Source of the DNA: Agathobacter sp.
Lineage (GTDB): Bacteria; Bacillota; Clostridia; Lachnospirales; Lachnospiraceae
Direction of reading: 5' to 3'
DNA length: 64,000 bases
Assembly: GCA_022775045.1 (NCBI GenBank)
Contig: JALFLB010000057.1
Span: 62,001 to 126,000 of the forward strand
The notes beneath the pieces were generated by a model. The model was not told the DNA's origin, searched no databases, and worked only from the letters and a program-made list of their open reading frames with translations. Made by a program: the position numbers and the translations under genes. Shown one piece after another: positions 1-7,123 of the stretch (positions are counted from its first letter, which is position 1; each line of letters begins with the position of its first letter).

Positions 1-969
1 GAAGAGATTACCAGCAAGCTTTTGGCGGCAGTTCGGAAATTGACCAATGTGATCATTTATGAGAACACAAAGATGCTGGATATCGTGACGGAAAACAATT
101 GCTGTTACGGTGCTGTGGTTCGAAAAGAGGATGGAACAATTGAGACGATACAGGCAGATTATACCGTGTGGGCGTGTGGAGGCGTTGGAGGGCTATACCG
201 GCATTCTACCAACTTCCGCCATTTAACAGGAGATGCTTTGGCGTTGTCGATCAAGCATGGAATCCGATTAAAAGATGTCAACTATGTGCAGATTCATCCG
301 ACCACTTTTTATTCCAAGGACGAGGAGGATCGCAGCTTTCTGATTTCCGAGTCTGTCCGTGGAGAAGGCGCAAAACTTTATGATAAGAATATGAACCGTT
401 TTGTCAATGAGCTTTTGCCGAGGGACCGTCTGACGGAAGAAATTTATAAACAGATGGAAAAGGATCAGACGGAGCATGTGTGGGAGGATCTTCGTCCGAT
501 ACCGGAGGACGAGCTTCGGACACATTTTCCGAACATTGTGGAGCACTGCCGGCAGATGGGATATGATGTGACAAAAGAGTGCATTCCGGTGGTTCCGGCT
601 CAGCACTATTTCATGGGAGGTGTGTGGGTAGACCACGAGAGTCATACCTCCATGGACCGCCTCTATGCAGTGGGTGAGACGGCCTGCAACGGGGTTCACG
701 GAAAGAACCGCCTGGCCAGCAACTCTCTTCTGGAGAGCCTTGTCTTTGCAAAGCGGGCTGCAAAACAGATAGAAGATAATTATGAAAAGGCGCAGCCTGG
801 TCAGGTATTTGATCAGCTCGTTATGGATGAATATAGAAATCAGGAAGAACTGGCCAGCTGTTACCATAAATATGTCCGGGATGCCATCATTGATGCAGAA
901 CAAAGTATGGATCAGGAGCCGGAAATGACGGGACGGCGGAAAGCCGTGGTGGCATTTCGTAAGAAGTAA
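1..969 (+). CDS. nadB: L-aspartate oxidase, C-terminal part (5' end outside window)
   Basis: This enzyme oxidises L-aspartate to iminoaspartate, which NadA condenses into quinolinate, the first step of de novo NAD synthesis in the cytoplasm. The reading frame is open from base 1, so the start and the N-terminal FAD-binding glycine motif lie upstream; 322 residues are visible. Recognisable family signatures are HPTTFY, RGEGAKLYD near RFVNELLPRD, the HYFMGG motif and the NRLASNSLLE segment that closes the FAD site. The C-terminal helical domain looks short compared with the enterobacterial enzyme, which is common in clostridia. It is followed after 38 bp by nadC, so both belong to one operon, probably with nadA upstream. 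Family identity is secure; only the extent is unknown. Confidence 0.93.
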   Translation, partial: EEITSKLLAAVRKLTNVIIYENTKMLDIVTENNCCYGAVVRKEDGTIETIQADYTVWACGGVGGLYRHSTNFRHLTGDALALSIKHGIRLKDVNYVQIHPTTFYSKDEEDRSFLISESVRGEGAKLYDKNMNRFVNELLPRDRLTEEIYKQMEKDQTEHVWEDLRPIPEDELRTHFPNIVEHCRQMGYDVTKECIPVVPAQHYFMGGVWVDHESHTSMDRLYAVGETACNGVHGKNRLASNSLLESLVFAKRAAKQIEDNYEKAQPGQVFDQLVMDEYRNQEELASCYHKYVRDAIIDAEQSMDQEPEMTGRRKAVVAFRKK

Positions 970-1007
970 GAAGGTCTAAAATTTGAGGAAAAGAAGGAGA
1001 TAATGCA

Positions 1008-1877
1008 ATGTACGATCAGGTAACATTAACGTTGAATGTAGATCCACTTATATTAAGCGCACTCAGAGAGGATATCACAAGTGAAGATGTTTCTACCAAT
1101 AGTGTGATGCCGGACCCAAAGCTGGGAGAGGTTGATTTAATCTGCAAGGAGGATGGAATCATCTGTGGTCTGCAGGTGTTTGAGCGGACTTTTACACTGT
1201 TGGATGACAAGACAGAAGTGACATTTTATGTGCAGGATGGCGATGAGGTTAAGAATGGGCAGCTTATGGCAAAGGTGCGGGGAGATATCCGTACCCTTCT
1301 GTGTGGAGAGCGTACAGCGCTGAACTATCTGCAGCGCATGAGTGGAATTGCAACTTATACGCATTCGGTTGCAGCACTGCTTTCCGGTAGCAAGACCAAG
1401 CTTTTGGATACGAGAAAGACGACACCGAACAACCGTATCTTTGAAAAGTATGCAGTCCGTGTGGGCGGTGGAAATAACCATCGGTATAATCTCTCTGATG
1501 GAGTGCTGCTGAAAGACAATCATATCGGAGCAGCAGGCGGTGTAAAGCAGGCGGTTGAGGCAGCAAAAGCCTATGCTCCATTTGTACGAAAGATTGAGGT
1601 CGAGGTGGAGACCTTCGATATGGTAAAGGAAGCTGTTGAGGCCGGTGCTGATATTATCATGCTGGATAATATGGATACTGACGCACTGAAGGAAGCTATT
1701 GCGTATATTGATGGCCGCGCTGAGATTGAAGTGTCCGGCAATGTGACCAGAGAGAATATTGCAAGACTTGTGGATCTTGGAGTCGATTATATCTCCAGTG
1801 GAGCACTGACGCATTCGGCTCCGATTCTGGATATCTCCCTGAAAAATCTGCATCCGGTGTCAGAGGTGGAAATATAG
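1008..1877 (+). CDS. nadC: Quinolinate phosphoribosyltransferase (decarboxylating)
   Basis: NadC converts quinolinate and PRPP to nicotinate mononucleotide, CO2 and pyrophosphate. The 289-residue product has the usual length and carries the family signatures DTRKTTP, the basic segment RVGGGNNHRYNL and the LLKDNH motif, followed by the EVEVE and MLDNM strands of the alpha/beta barrel. AAGGAG lies about 7 bases before the ATG. It sits directly behind nadB and ahead of niaR, forming the de novo NAD branch with its likely repressor. No terminator is visible after it. Nothing unusual was seen. Confidence 0.96.
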   Translation: MYDQVTLTLNVDPLILSALREDITSEDVSTNSVMPDPKLGEVDLICKEDGIICGLQVFERTFTLLDDKTEVTFYVQDGDEVKNGQLMAKVRGDIRTLLCGERTALNYLQRMSGIATYTHSVAALLSGSKTKLLDTRKTTPNNRIFEKYAVRVGGGNNHRYNLSDGVLLKDNHIGAAGGVKQAVEAAKAYAPFVRKIEVEVETFDMVKEAVEAGADIIMLDNMDTDALKEAIAYIDGRAEIEVSGNVTRENIARLVDLGVDYISSGALTHSAPILDISLKNLHPVSEVEI

Positions 1878-1926
1878 TTCAATTGCCCGTTGGAAATTAC
1901 GATATTCCACAGAAGCACATCATATT

Positions 1927-1956
1927 TTGTTTAAGTCAGGAATGGAATTTTATAAA
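1927..1956 (+). promoter_or_regulatory. Candidate sigma-A promoter of niaR
   Basis: TTGTTT at 1927-1932 and TATAAA at 1951-1956 are separated by 18 bp, in the 113-bp gap between nadC and niaR. It would allow niaR to be expressed apart from the nad operon. The -35 box is weak, so this is a modest call. Confidence 0.4.
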
Positions 1957-1990
1957 ATAAAAATATTTGGAGAGGAGGACAAAGCGGGCG

Positions 1991-2539
1991 ATGAATGGAG
2001 AACAAAGACGCGACAAAATCATACAGATGCTGAAAGGCAGCAGTAAGCCAATCCCTGGCGTTGCTTTGGCGAAGGAATTTGATGTGAGCCGGCAGGTAAT
2101 TGTTCAGGATATCGCACTGCTTCGTGCCAATGGTACGGATATTTTATCCTCAAACCGGGGATATCTTCTTCCAGGGGATACACAGTTTCAGCGTGTATTT
2201 AAAGTGCAGCATGAGGATGATGAGGTTGAAAAAGAACTGACAACCATTGTCGATCTTGGCGGAGTCGTTGAGGATGTGTTTGTCTATCACAAGGTGTACG
2301 GAGTGCTTCGGGCAGAGATGAATATCAAGTCCCGGATGGACATTTACAAATACCTTGAGGACATTAGATCGGGCAAGTCGAGTTTGCTTAAGAATGTTAC
2401 TTCGGGATATCATTATCATACAATTCGCGCAGACAGCGAGGAAATTCTGGATCTCATTCAGTCGCAGCTGCAGGAGAAGGGATTTCTTGCAAAACTGCAG
2501 GACTATGAGCCGGTGGATTTCTGGAGTAGTACAGAATAA
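1991..2539 (+). CDS. niaR: NiaR-type niacin-responsive transcriptional repressor (HTH_11 and 3H domain)
   Basis: Members of this family bind nicotinate and repress NAD synthesis and niacin uptake genes. The 182-residue product has an N-terminal winged helix (about residues 5-60, with the recognition segment DVSRQVIVQDIALLR) and a C-terminal 3H domain. The 3H domain holds the conserved histidines in VYHKVYG and in GYHYHTI, which bind a metal in characterised relatives. ATG 1991 is chosen because AGGAGG at 1973-1978 precedes it; an in-frame TTG at 1967 lies upstream of that ribosome binding site. The position directly after nadBC supports the assignment. Its operator would lie upstream of the nad operon, outside the window. 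Confidence 0.9.
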   Translation: MNGEQRRDKIIQMLKGSSKPIPGVALAKEFDVSRQVIVQDIALLRANGTDILSSNRGYLLPGDTQFQRVFKVQHEDDEVEKELTTIVDLGGVVEDVFVYHKVYGVLRAEMNIKSRMDIYKYLEDIRSGKSSLLKNVTSGYHYHTIRADSEEILDLIQSQLQEKGFLAKLQDYEPVDFWSSTE

Positions 2540-2611
2540 AAAAGAGATAGGGTTCATGGTCTGTACCATTTTTATTGTAGAATTTCCTGTATGATGAGAG
2601 GTGCGTTGTAT

Positions 2612-2641
2612 TTGACACAAATCGTAGGATAATGCTATACT
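2612..2641 (+). promoter_or_regulatory. Sigma-A promoter upstream of the DUF4190-type gene
   Basis: TTGACA at 2612-2617 and TATACT at 2636-2641 with an 18-bp spacer precede the gene at 2679. A short ATGGT/ACCAT hairpin followed by T-rich sequence at about 2556-2575 may end niaR transcription just upstream, but its stem is only 5 bp. Confidence 0.6.
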
Positions 2642-2678
2642 TCCTTTGTATATACAAAAAGGGATAAGGAGTAGAAAA

Positions 2679-3362
2679 ATGAGTGACGAATTTATGTCAA
2701 ACAATGATATGACAAATCAGGAAAACAGTCAGCCTGAGAATCCGGTTCCACAGATGGATTACAGTGAGCAGCAGGGCGCAGTTCCACAGAGGGATTACAG
2801 CCAGCCACAGAGGGCTTATCAGAATCCGTACTCACAGGGAAATTATTCAAAGCCGGATTATTCGCAAACGAGTTATACACAGCCAAACTACACACAAACA
2901 AACTATACGCAGCCGAATTACAGTCAGCAGCAGTATACCCAGCAGAATCCGTACCAGCAGCAGACTTATACCCAGCAGAACAGCTATCAGAATCCGTATC
3001 AGCAACAGACTTATACCCAGCAGAATAGCTATCAGCAGCCTTACTATGGTCAGGCAGCAAATCAGAAGGGGGATGGAATTGGATTTGGTATTGCATCTAT
3101 GATTATTGGTATTGCATCCATTTTCCTTTTTGCATGCTGCATCAACTACATTCTGGCAATACTTGCCATTATTTTTGGTATTATTCAGATAGTCAAAAAT
3201 CAGAAAAAGGGAATGGCAATTGCTGGGATTATTACTGCTGCAATTTCTATCATTTTGGGAACATTTTTCTGGATTGGTATTGCAGCATTGTCAGAGGGTA
3301 CAACAGATGGAGATTCATTTGATGAATATTTAGAGGAGTATCTCGATGGAGATGAACTTTAA
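2679..3362 (+). CDS. DUF4190-type membrane protein with Tyr/Gln-rich N-terminal repeats
   Basis: The product has 227 residues. About residues 15-125 are a hydrophilic region rich in Tyr, Gln, Pro, Thr and Asn, built from short units such as NYTQP and YTQQN. It is followed by GDGIGFGIASMIIGIASIF and two or three hydrophobic segments linked by NQKKGMAIAGII, the layout of the DUF4190 group. The tail is acidic (GDSFDEYLEEYLDGDEL). Function is unknown. The disordered part is probably cytoplasmic, since no signal peptide is seen. ATG 2679 follows AAGGAG by 8 bases; an earlier in-frame start would lie before this site. The 3' end overlaps the next gene by 17 bp. A shorter paralogue lies at 43600-43950. 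Confidence 0.8.
   Translation: MSDEFMSNNDMTNQENSQPENPVPQMDYSEQQGAVPQRDYSQPQRAYQNPYSQGNYSKPDYSQTSYTQPNYTQTNYTQPNYSQQQYTQQNPYQQQTYTQQNSYQNPYQQQTYTQQNSYQQPYYGQAANQKGDGIGFGIASMIIGIASIFLFACCINYILAILAIIFGIIQIVKNQKKGMAIAGIITAAISIILGTFFWIGIAALSEGTTDGDSFDEYLEEYLDGDEL
2943..3032 (+). repeat. Tandem 45-bp repeat, two copies, inside the Tyr/Gln-rich region
   Basis: Bases 2943-2987 and 2988-3032 are two near-identical 45-bp units encoding NPYQQQTYTQQNSYQ. They differ at a few third-codon positions. This is a coding repeat that could change length by slippage or unequal exchange. Confidence 0.85.
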
Positions 3363-4476
3363 TAATAGGAATTTTGGTTTTGGATTGATGCGTCTACCAA
3401 TGCAAGGGGAGGGCGTTGATTATGATCAGGTGTGTCAGATGATAGATTATAGTCTGGTACACGGATTTAATTATTTTGATACTGCACATGGTTATTTGGA
3501 TGGAAAAAGCGAGATTGCGGCAAGAGAGTGTCTGGTCAAGCGTCATCCGAGGGAGAGTTTTCTTTTGACCAATAAACTGTCCAGTGGGTTTTTTGAGAAG
3601 GAGGAAGATATTCTTCCGTACTTTGAGGAGCAGTGTGCGGCATGTGGGGTTGAATATTTTGATTATTATCTGATGCATGCATTGAATGCTAAGGAGTATC
3701 CGAAGTATCAGAAGTGCAAAGCTTTTGAGATTGCCGGACGTTTAAAACAGGAGGGAAGAATCCGGCATATGGGAATTTCCTTCCATGATAAGCCGGAAGT
3801 ATTGGAGCAGATTCTGACGGACCATCCGGAGATTGAGGTGGTACAGATTCAGTTCAATTATCTGGATTACGAGGATGCCGGGATTCAGAGCCGGAATGTC
3901 TATGATGTCTGTCGGAGATTCGACAAGCCGGTGATTATCATGGAACCCGTCAAGGGTGGGGCATTAGTCAACCTTCCTGAGGAGGCAAAGCAGGTTTTTG
4001 ATGATCTGCACGGCGGCAGTTATGCCAGCTATGCCATTCGGTTTGCGGCGTCCTTTGAGGGTGTTGCGATGGTACTAAGCGGTATGAGCAATTTTGAGCA
4101 GATGGAGGACAACATCGGCTTTATGGAGCAGTTTACACCGCTTTCGGAGGCGGAGATGAATGCCGTTGCGAAAGTGACTGCTATTATGAAAAATCAGGAC
4201 ATGATCGGCTGTACCGCCTGTCGTTACTGTGAGGCTGGATGTCCGATGCATATATGTATTCCGGATCTGTTTGCATGTCTGAATGCCAGAAGACAGTTTC
4301 AGGATTGGAACAGTGACTATTACTATACGGTTCACACCGGATCGGGGCATGGCAAGGCGAAGGATTGTATCACCTGCAGAAAATGTGAGAATATCTGTCC
4401 GCAGCACCTGCCGGTGTCGGATTTGATTAAGGAAGTATCAGCGGAATTTGATACAAGAGAAGAGTACAAGGAGTAA
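3346..4476 (+). CDS. Aldo/keto reductase with C-terminal 4Fe-4S ferredoxin domain
   Basis: The 376-residue protein has an AKR barrel (about residues 5-270) with the start RNFGFGLMRLP, the active-site region FDTAHGY and a lysine in LLTNKL. The second part has two cysteine clusters, GCTACRYCEAGCP at about 288-300 and CITCRKCENICP at about 341-352, each of the CxxCxxCxxxCP type that binds a 4Fe-4S centre. Such fusions are common in anaerobic clostridia and are thought to couple carbonyl reduction to ferredoxin-type electron carriers; the substrate is unknown. ATG 3346 lies within the end of the preceding gene, with GAGGAG about 9 bases upstream; a second ATG at 3352 is possible. The next gene follows after 6 bp. 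Confidence 0.88.
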   Translation: MEMNFNNRNFGFGLMRLPMQGEGVDYDQVCQMIDYSLVHGFNYFDTAHGYLDGKSEIAARECLVKRHPRESFLLTNKLSSGFFEKEEDILPYFEEQCAACGVEYFDYYLMHALNAKEYPKYQKCKAFEIAGRLKQEGRIRHMGISFHDKPEVLEQILTDHPEIEVVQIQFNYLDYEDAGIQSRNVYDVCRRFDKPVIIMEPVKGGALVNLPEEAKQVFDDLHGGSYASYAIRFAASFEGVAMVLSGMSNFEQMEDNIGFMEQFTPLSEAEMNAVAKVTAIMKNQDMIGCTACRYCEAGCPMHICIPDLFACLNARRQFQDWNSDYYYTVHTGSGHGKAKDCITCRKCENICPQHLPVSDLIKEVSAEFDTREEYKE

Positions 4477-4482
4477 CGTGAC

Positions 4483-5052
4483 ATGAAGGAAAATGTAAAA
4501 AAGCTGACGTTCTCAGCAATGTTTTTAGCGCTGGGGCTGGTGCTTCCGCTTTTGACAGGACAGATTCAGCAGATTGGAAATATGCTGCTTCCGATGCACA
4601 TTCCAGTTCTATTGTGTGGACTGATCTGTGGACCTGTATGGGGCCTGGTTGTGGGGCTGATTTTACCGCTTCTTCGCTCCGTCACCTTTGGGATGCCTCC
4701 AATGTATCCAACTGCCATTGCCATGGCCTTTGAGCTTGCTGCATACGGTGGAGTGATTGGCTGGCTTTACAGGATTTCCCGCTGGAAATGTGTCAGGGCA
4801 TTGTACCGTTGCCTGATTCTTGCCATGATTATGGGAAGACTGGTCTGGGGCATTGCGATGGTAATCCTCATGGGAATCAGTGGAAATGCCTTTACCTTTC
4901 AGGCGTTCCTTGCAGGAAGCGTGTTGAATTCCATTCCGGGAATTATTCTGCAGCTGATTCTGATTCCTACCATAATGGTGATTTTAGATAAGACCAGTCT
5001 GGTGCCGTTTACGCGCAGAGAAAAGAGTGTGGAATATGCAAAGCACCAGTGA
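4483..5052 (+). CDS. ECF transporter S component (substrate-specific vitamin uptake subunit), possibly pantothenate type
   Basis: This 189-residue integral membrane protein has five to six hydrophobic segments. It begins with KKLTFSAMFLALGLVLPLL and contains PMHIPVLLCGLICGP and MPPMYPTAIAMAFELAAYG, patterns of energy-coupling-factor S components. Such a subunit binds one vitamin or its precursor and works with a shared EcfA-EcfA'-EcfT module that is not in this window. The MPPMYPTAIAMAFELA region recalls pantothenate-type (PanT) subunits, but I cannot fix the substrate by eye. Its 3' end overlaps a P-loop kinase gene, which suggests that the imported compound is phosphorylated. No upstream riboswitch is visible; the start lies 6 bp after the Fe-S reductase gene. 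Confidence 0.8.
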   Translation: MKENVKKLTFSAMFLALGLVLPLLTGQIQQIGNMLLPMHIPVLLCGLICGPVWGLVVGLILPLLRSVTFGMPPMYPTAIAMAFELAAYGGVIGWLYRISRWKCVRALYRCLILAMIMGRLVWGIAMVILMGISGNAFTFQAFLAGSVLNSIPGIILQLILIPTIMVILDKTSLVPFTRREKSVEYAKHQ

Positions 5053-5617
5053 GAAGATGATTGGAGAGCTGGCTTCGCAAATCCAATCCTTACTGGATAC
5101 GCAGGGGCGTGCATTGGTTGCCATCGATGGACGCTGTGCTTCCGGAAAGACAACTCTTTCGGAAGCCTTGCAGCCGCTTTTTGACTGCAATGTAATTCAT
5201 ATGGATGATTTCTTTCTCCAGCCGCATCAACGGACGCAGGAGCGCTATCAGGAGCCGGGAGGAAATGTGGATTATGAGCGTGTGGAGGCTGAAATCATAA
5301 AGCCGATTCTTGCAGGGAATGGTTTTGTCTATCAGAGATTTGACTGCCAGACCATGTCCTTGAAGGAAGGGCAGAAGCGAGGCTGGAAAAACGTGACGAT
5401 TATGGAAGGCGCGTACAGCTGTCATCCGCGTCTGCGGGAGGTCTATGACCTTCGGGTTTTCCTGACGGTAGAGCCAGAGGAGCAGGTACGTCGGATCATT
5501 GCACGGAGTGGTGAAGAGAAGGCCAAGATGTTTCTCCAGAAATGGATTCCGCTCGAAGAGCAGTACATCGAAGCGTGCCGTGTGCGCGAGTGTTGTGAAT
5601 TACAATTTGAAACATAA
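5036..5617 (+). CDS. Uridine-kinase-like P-loop kinase
   Basis: The 193-residue protein has a Walker A motif GRCASGKTT near residues 31-39, an HMDDFF motif as in uridine and pantothenate kinases, NVDYERVEAEI, and a late arginine-rich lid region (EEQVRRIIAR). It most resembles the uridine kinase-like P-loop family, whose members phosphorylate nucleosides or vitamins. The acceptor is not clear from sequence. Overlap of its start with the end of the ECF S component suggests translational coupling and a salvage role. ATG 5036 is preferred over GTG 5027, though the upstream Shine-Dalgarno is weak; ATG 5057 is a further possibility. It ends at a bidirectional terminator. Confidence 0.72.
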   Translation: MQSTSEKMIGELASQIQSLLDTQGRALVAIDGRCASGKTTLSEALQPLFDCNVIHMDDFFLQPHQRTQERYQEPGGNVDYERVEAEIIKPILAGNGFVYQRFDCQTMSLKEGQKRGWKNVTIMEGAYSCHPRLREVYDLRVFLTVEPEEQVRRIIARSGEEKAKMFLQKWIPLEEQYIEACRVRECCELQFET

Positions 5618-5650
5618 AAGGGGAATCTCATTAGAGATTCTCCTTTATTT
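5617..5650. terminator. Bidirectional rho-independent terminator between the kinase gene and the LacI gene
   Basis: A 13-bp perfect stem pairs 5617-5629 with 5634-5646, loop ATTA, with A-rich sequence on the left and T-rich sequence on the right. It serves both convergent genes; the stop codons of both lie in or beside the hairpin. Confidence 0.85.
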
Positions 5651-6647
5651 TTATCTCCGTATTCAGATAGTTGAGCTCCTTCTCCGGTGCAATCCCTTCA
5701 ATCAGGTAGCGGGACAGCAGATCAAGAGGAAGATATCCCTGCTGGAATGGCTGCTGACAGAGGGTTGCGGTAATGACATTCTGTTTGATCAGCTCCACGG
5801 TTGTAGGAACACTGTCATGGACAAAGATTTTCATGGAAGCAGCGCGCCCACTGTCAAGCACCGCCTGACATCCACCGTATATGCCGCCAGCAGCAAAGTA
5901 AAGTACATTCATTTCAGGATGATCATTTAGCAGTCTGCTTACCTGCTGGTAGCTTTCGTCATCATTGTCATGGTTCTCCACGGTCTCCATAATTCGGATA
6001 TCCGGGTAATTTCCGGTAAGTGTTTTCGTAAAACCGGATACACGTTCGGCATGACAGAGAATGTGCGAAAATCCATTTACAATTCCAACATAACGATCTC
6101 CGAAAGTCATGCGGCCGACAAGTCCGGCAGCCGTCTGCCCGGATTGCAGATAGTTGCTGCCTACATAGGCAATTCGCTTGGAAAGAATATCGGTATTGAC
6201 AGTAATCACTGGAATCCCAAGATCAGTGAGACGGTCAATTTCTGCTGCAATATAGAGTGAATTGTATGGGGCAATAACCAGTCCATTGATGCCTGCTTTC
6301 AGAAGTTCTTCCATAGCATCAAACTGGGCACTTTCTTCGGAGGGAACCTGACGGATCAGAAGATTACAGTTGTATCCGGCAAGCTCCTTTTCTTTGGCAT
6401 AAACTCCTTCGTACACTTCTTGAAAAAAGGGAATTGAATCATTGAAAAGGATGATGCCTATCTTGATATTCTTTTTCTGGGCTGCGAGCATCAGTCCCGC
6501 TTTGTTTGGCCGGTAATTCAATTGTTGTGCAATGTCACGTACCCGTTGGGCTGTTTTTTCATTTACAGAACCGCGGTTGTTGAGCACCCGGTCGACGGTT
6601 CCCCGAGAGACGCCGGCAAGCGCAGCAATTTCTTTGATAGTTGCCAT
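5631..6647 (-). CDS. LacI-family transcriptional regulator
   Basis: This 338-residue regulator has an N-terminal LacI helix-turn-helix (residues 4-23, TIKEIAALAGVSRGTVDRVL, then NNRGSV) and the hinge helix region NYRPNKAGLML. A periplasmic-binding-protein-like effector domain covers about residues 60-338. The GTVDRVLN recognition helix is typical of the subgroup whose effector domain resembles ribose or other sugar-binding proteins. The ligand and target genes cannot be told from context, since no sugar transporter or catabolic operon is adjacent. It is convergent with the kinase gene and divergent from the ileS leader. On its own strand TTGACT (6706-6711) and TACCAT (6683-6688), 17 bp apart, may be its promoter. 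Confidence 0.88.
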   Translation of the reverse strand: MATIKEIAALAGVSRGTVDRVLNNRGSVNEKTAQRVRDIAQQLNYRPNKAGLMLAAQKKNIKIGIILFNDSIPFFQEVYEGVYAKEKELAGYNCNLLIRQVPSEESAQFDAMEELLKAGINGLVIAPYNSLYIAAEIDRLTDLGIPVITVNTDILSKRIAYVGSNYLQSGQTAAGLVGRMTFGDRYVGIVNGFSHILCHAERVSGFTKTLTGNYPDIRIMETVENHDNDDESYQQVSRLLNDHPEMNVLYFAAGGIYGGCQAVLDSGRAASMKIFVHDSVPTTVELIKQNVITATLCQQPFQQGYLPLDLLSRYLIEGIAPEKELNYLNTEIKIKENL

Positions 6648-6797
6648 AGTTTCTACTTCCCTTTCTGTTCGAATCTATAAAAATGGTAGCATTCATAGTT
6701 GAAAAAGTCAATTAGATTGCCTGTATTATAGATGATTGTACGGTCCATACCGCTATTGACACACCAACCATTGTTGGCAGAAATTTGTGACCAATTC

Positions 6798-6826
6798 TTG
6801 ACAGTGCAAAAGTTTTTTACTATACT
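6798..6826 (+). promoter_or_regulatory. Sigma-A promoter of the ileS T-box leader
   Basis: TTGACA at 6798-6803 and TATACT at 6821-6826 are separated by 17 bp. Transcription would start near 6833, at the first bases of the T-box leader. Confidence 0.8.
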
Positions 6827-6832
6827 AAATGC

Positions 6833-7082
6833 AAATGACGTTGACGAAGACAGTAACTTTCGCAGGAAAGGCAAAGAGAGCCGGGCAGGGTGGAAACCGG
6901 TGCGAGTAGTGCGGCAGTGAAGATCACTTCTGAGTTGCGGTCCGAAAGGAAGGAGTCTGATTAGGTGCCGACGTATTTTCTGCGTTACAGGGAACGAAGT
7001 ATGCGAGTGTATGCTCAAGTACATGGTAATCAGGTGGTATAACGTGTGCCCGCGTCCTAATTACTGGACGCGGGCTTTCTTA
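6833..7082 (+). promoter_or_regulatory. T-box leader, isoleucine-specific
   Basis: This is a T-box riboswitch that reads the aminoacylation state of tRNA-Ile. Visible parts are the AGAGAG and GGTGGAAACC elements of Stem I, the specifier region with the Ile codon ATC at 6923-6925 in the typical GAAG-ATC-ACTTCTGAGT setting, and a long Stem II/III region. The T-box sequence AGGTGGTATAACG lies near 7032-7044, followed by the competing terminator at 7048-7082. Uncharged tRNA-Ile should pair with the specifier and the T-box bulge, favour the antiterminator, and allow ileS transcription. It lies directly before ileS, which agrees with the codon. Confidence 0.93.
7048..7082 (+). terminator. Regulated terminator of the ileS T-box leader
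   Basis: A 10-bp GC-rich stem pairs 7048-7057 with 7066-7075 around an 8-base loop, followed by a T-rich run. It is the off-state element of the T-box leader. Confidence 0.92.
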
Positions 7083-7123
7083 GTTTCAGTGCAACTTATA
7101 TGGTCAATAAGCAGGAGGATAAC

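Noticed and set aside
2820..3050. A repetitive stretch that could suggest a CRISPR or satellite array
   Set aside because: Units are in frame, vary at third codon positions and encode Tyr/Gln-rich peptides; there are no spacers of constant length.
6653..7024. A 123-codon frame on the - strand upstream of ileS
   Set aside because: It is antisense to the T-box leader and its promoter; no ribosome binding site or protein-like pattern.
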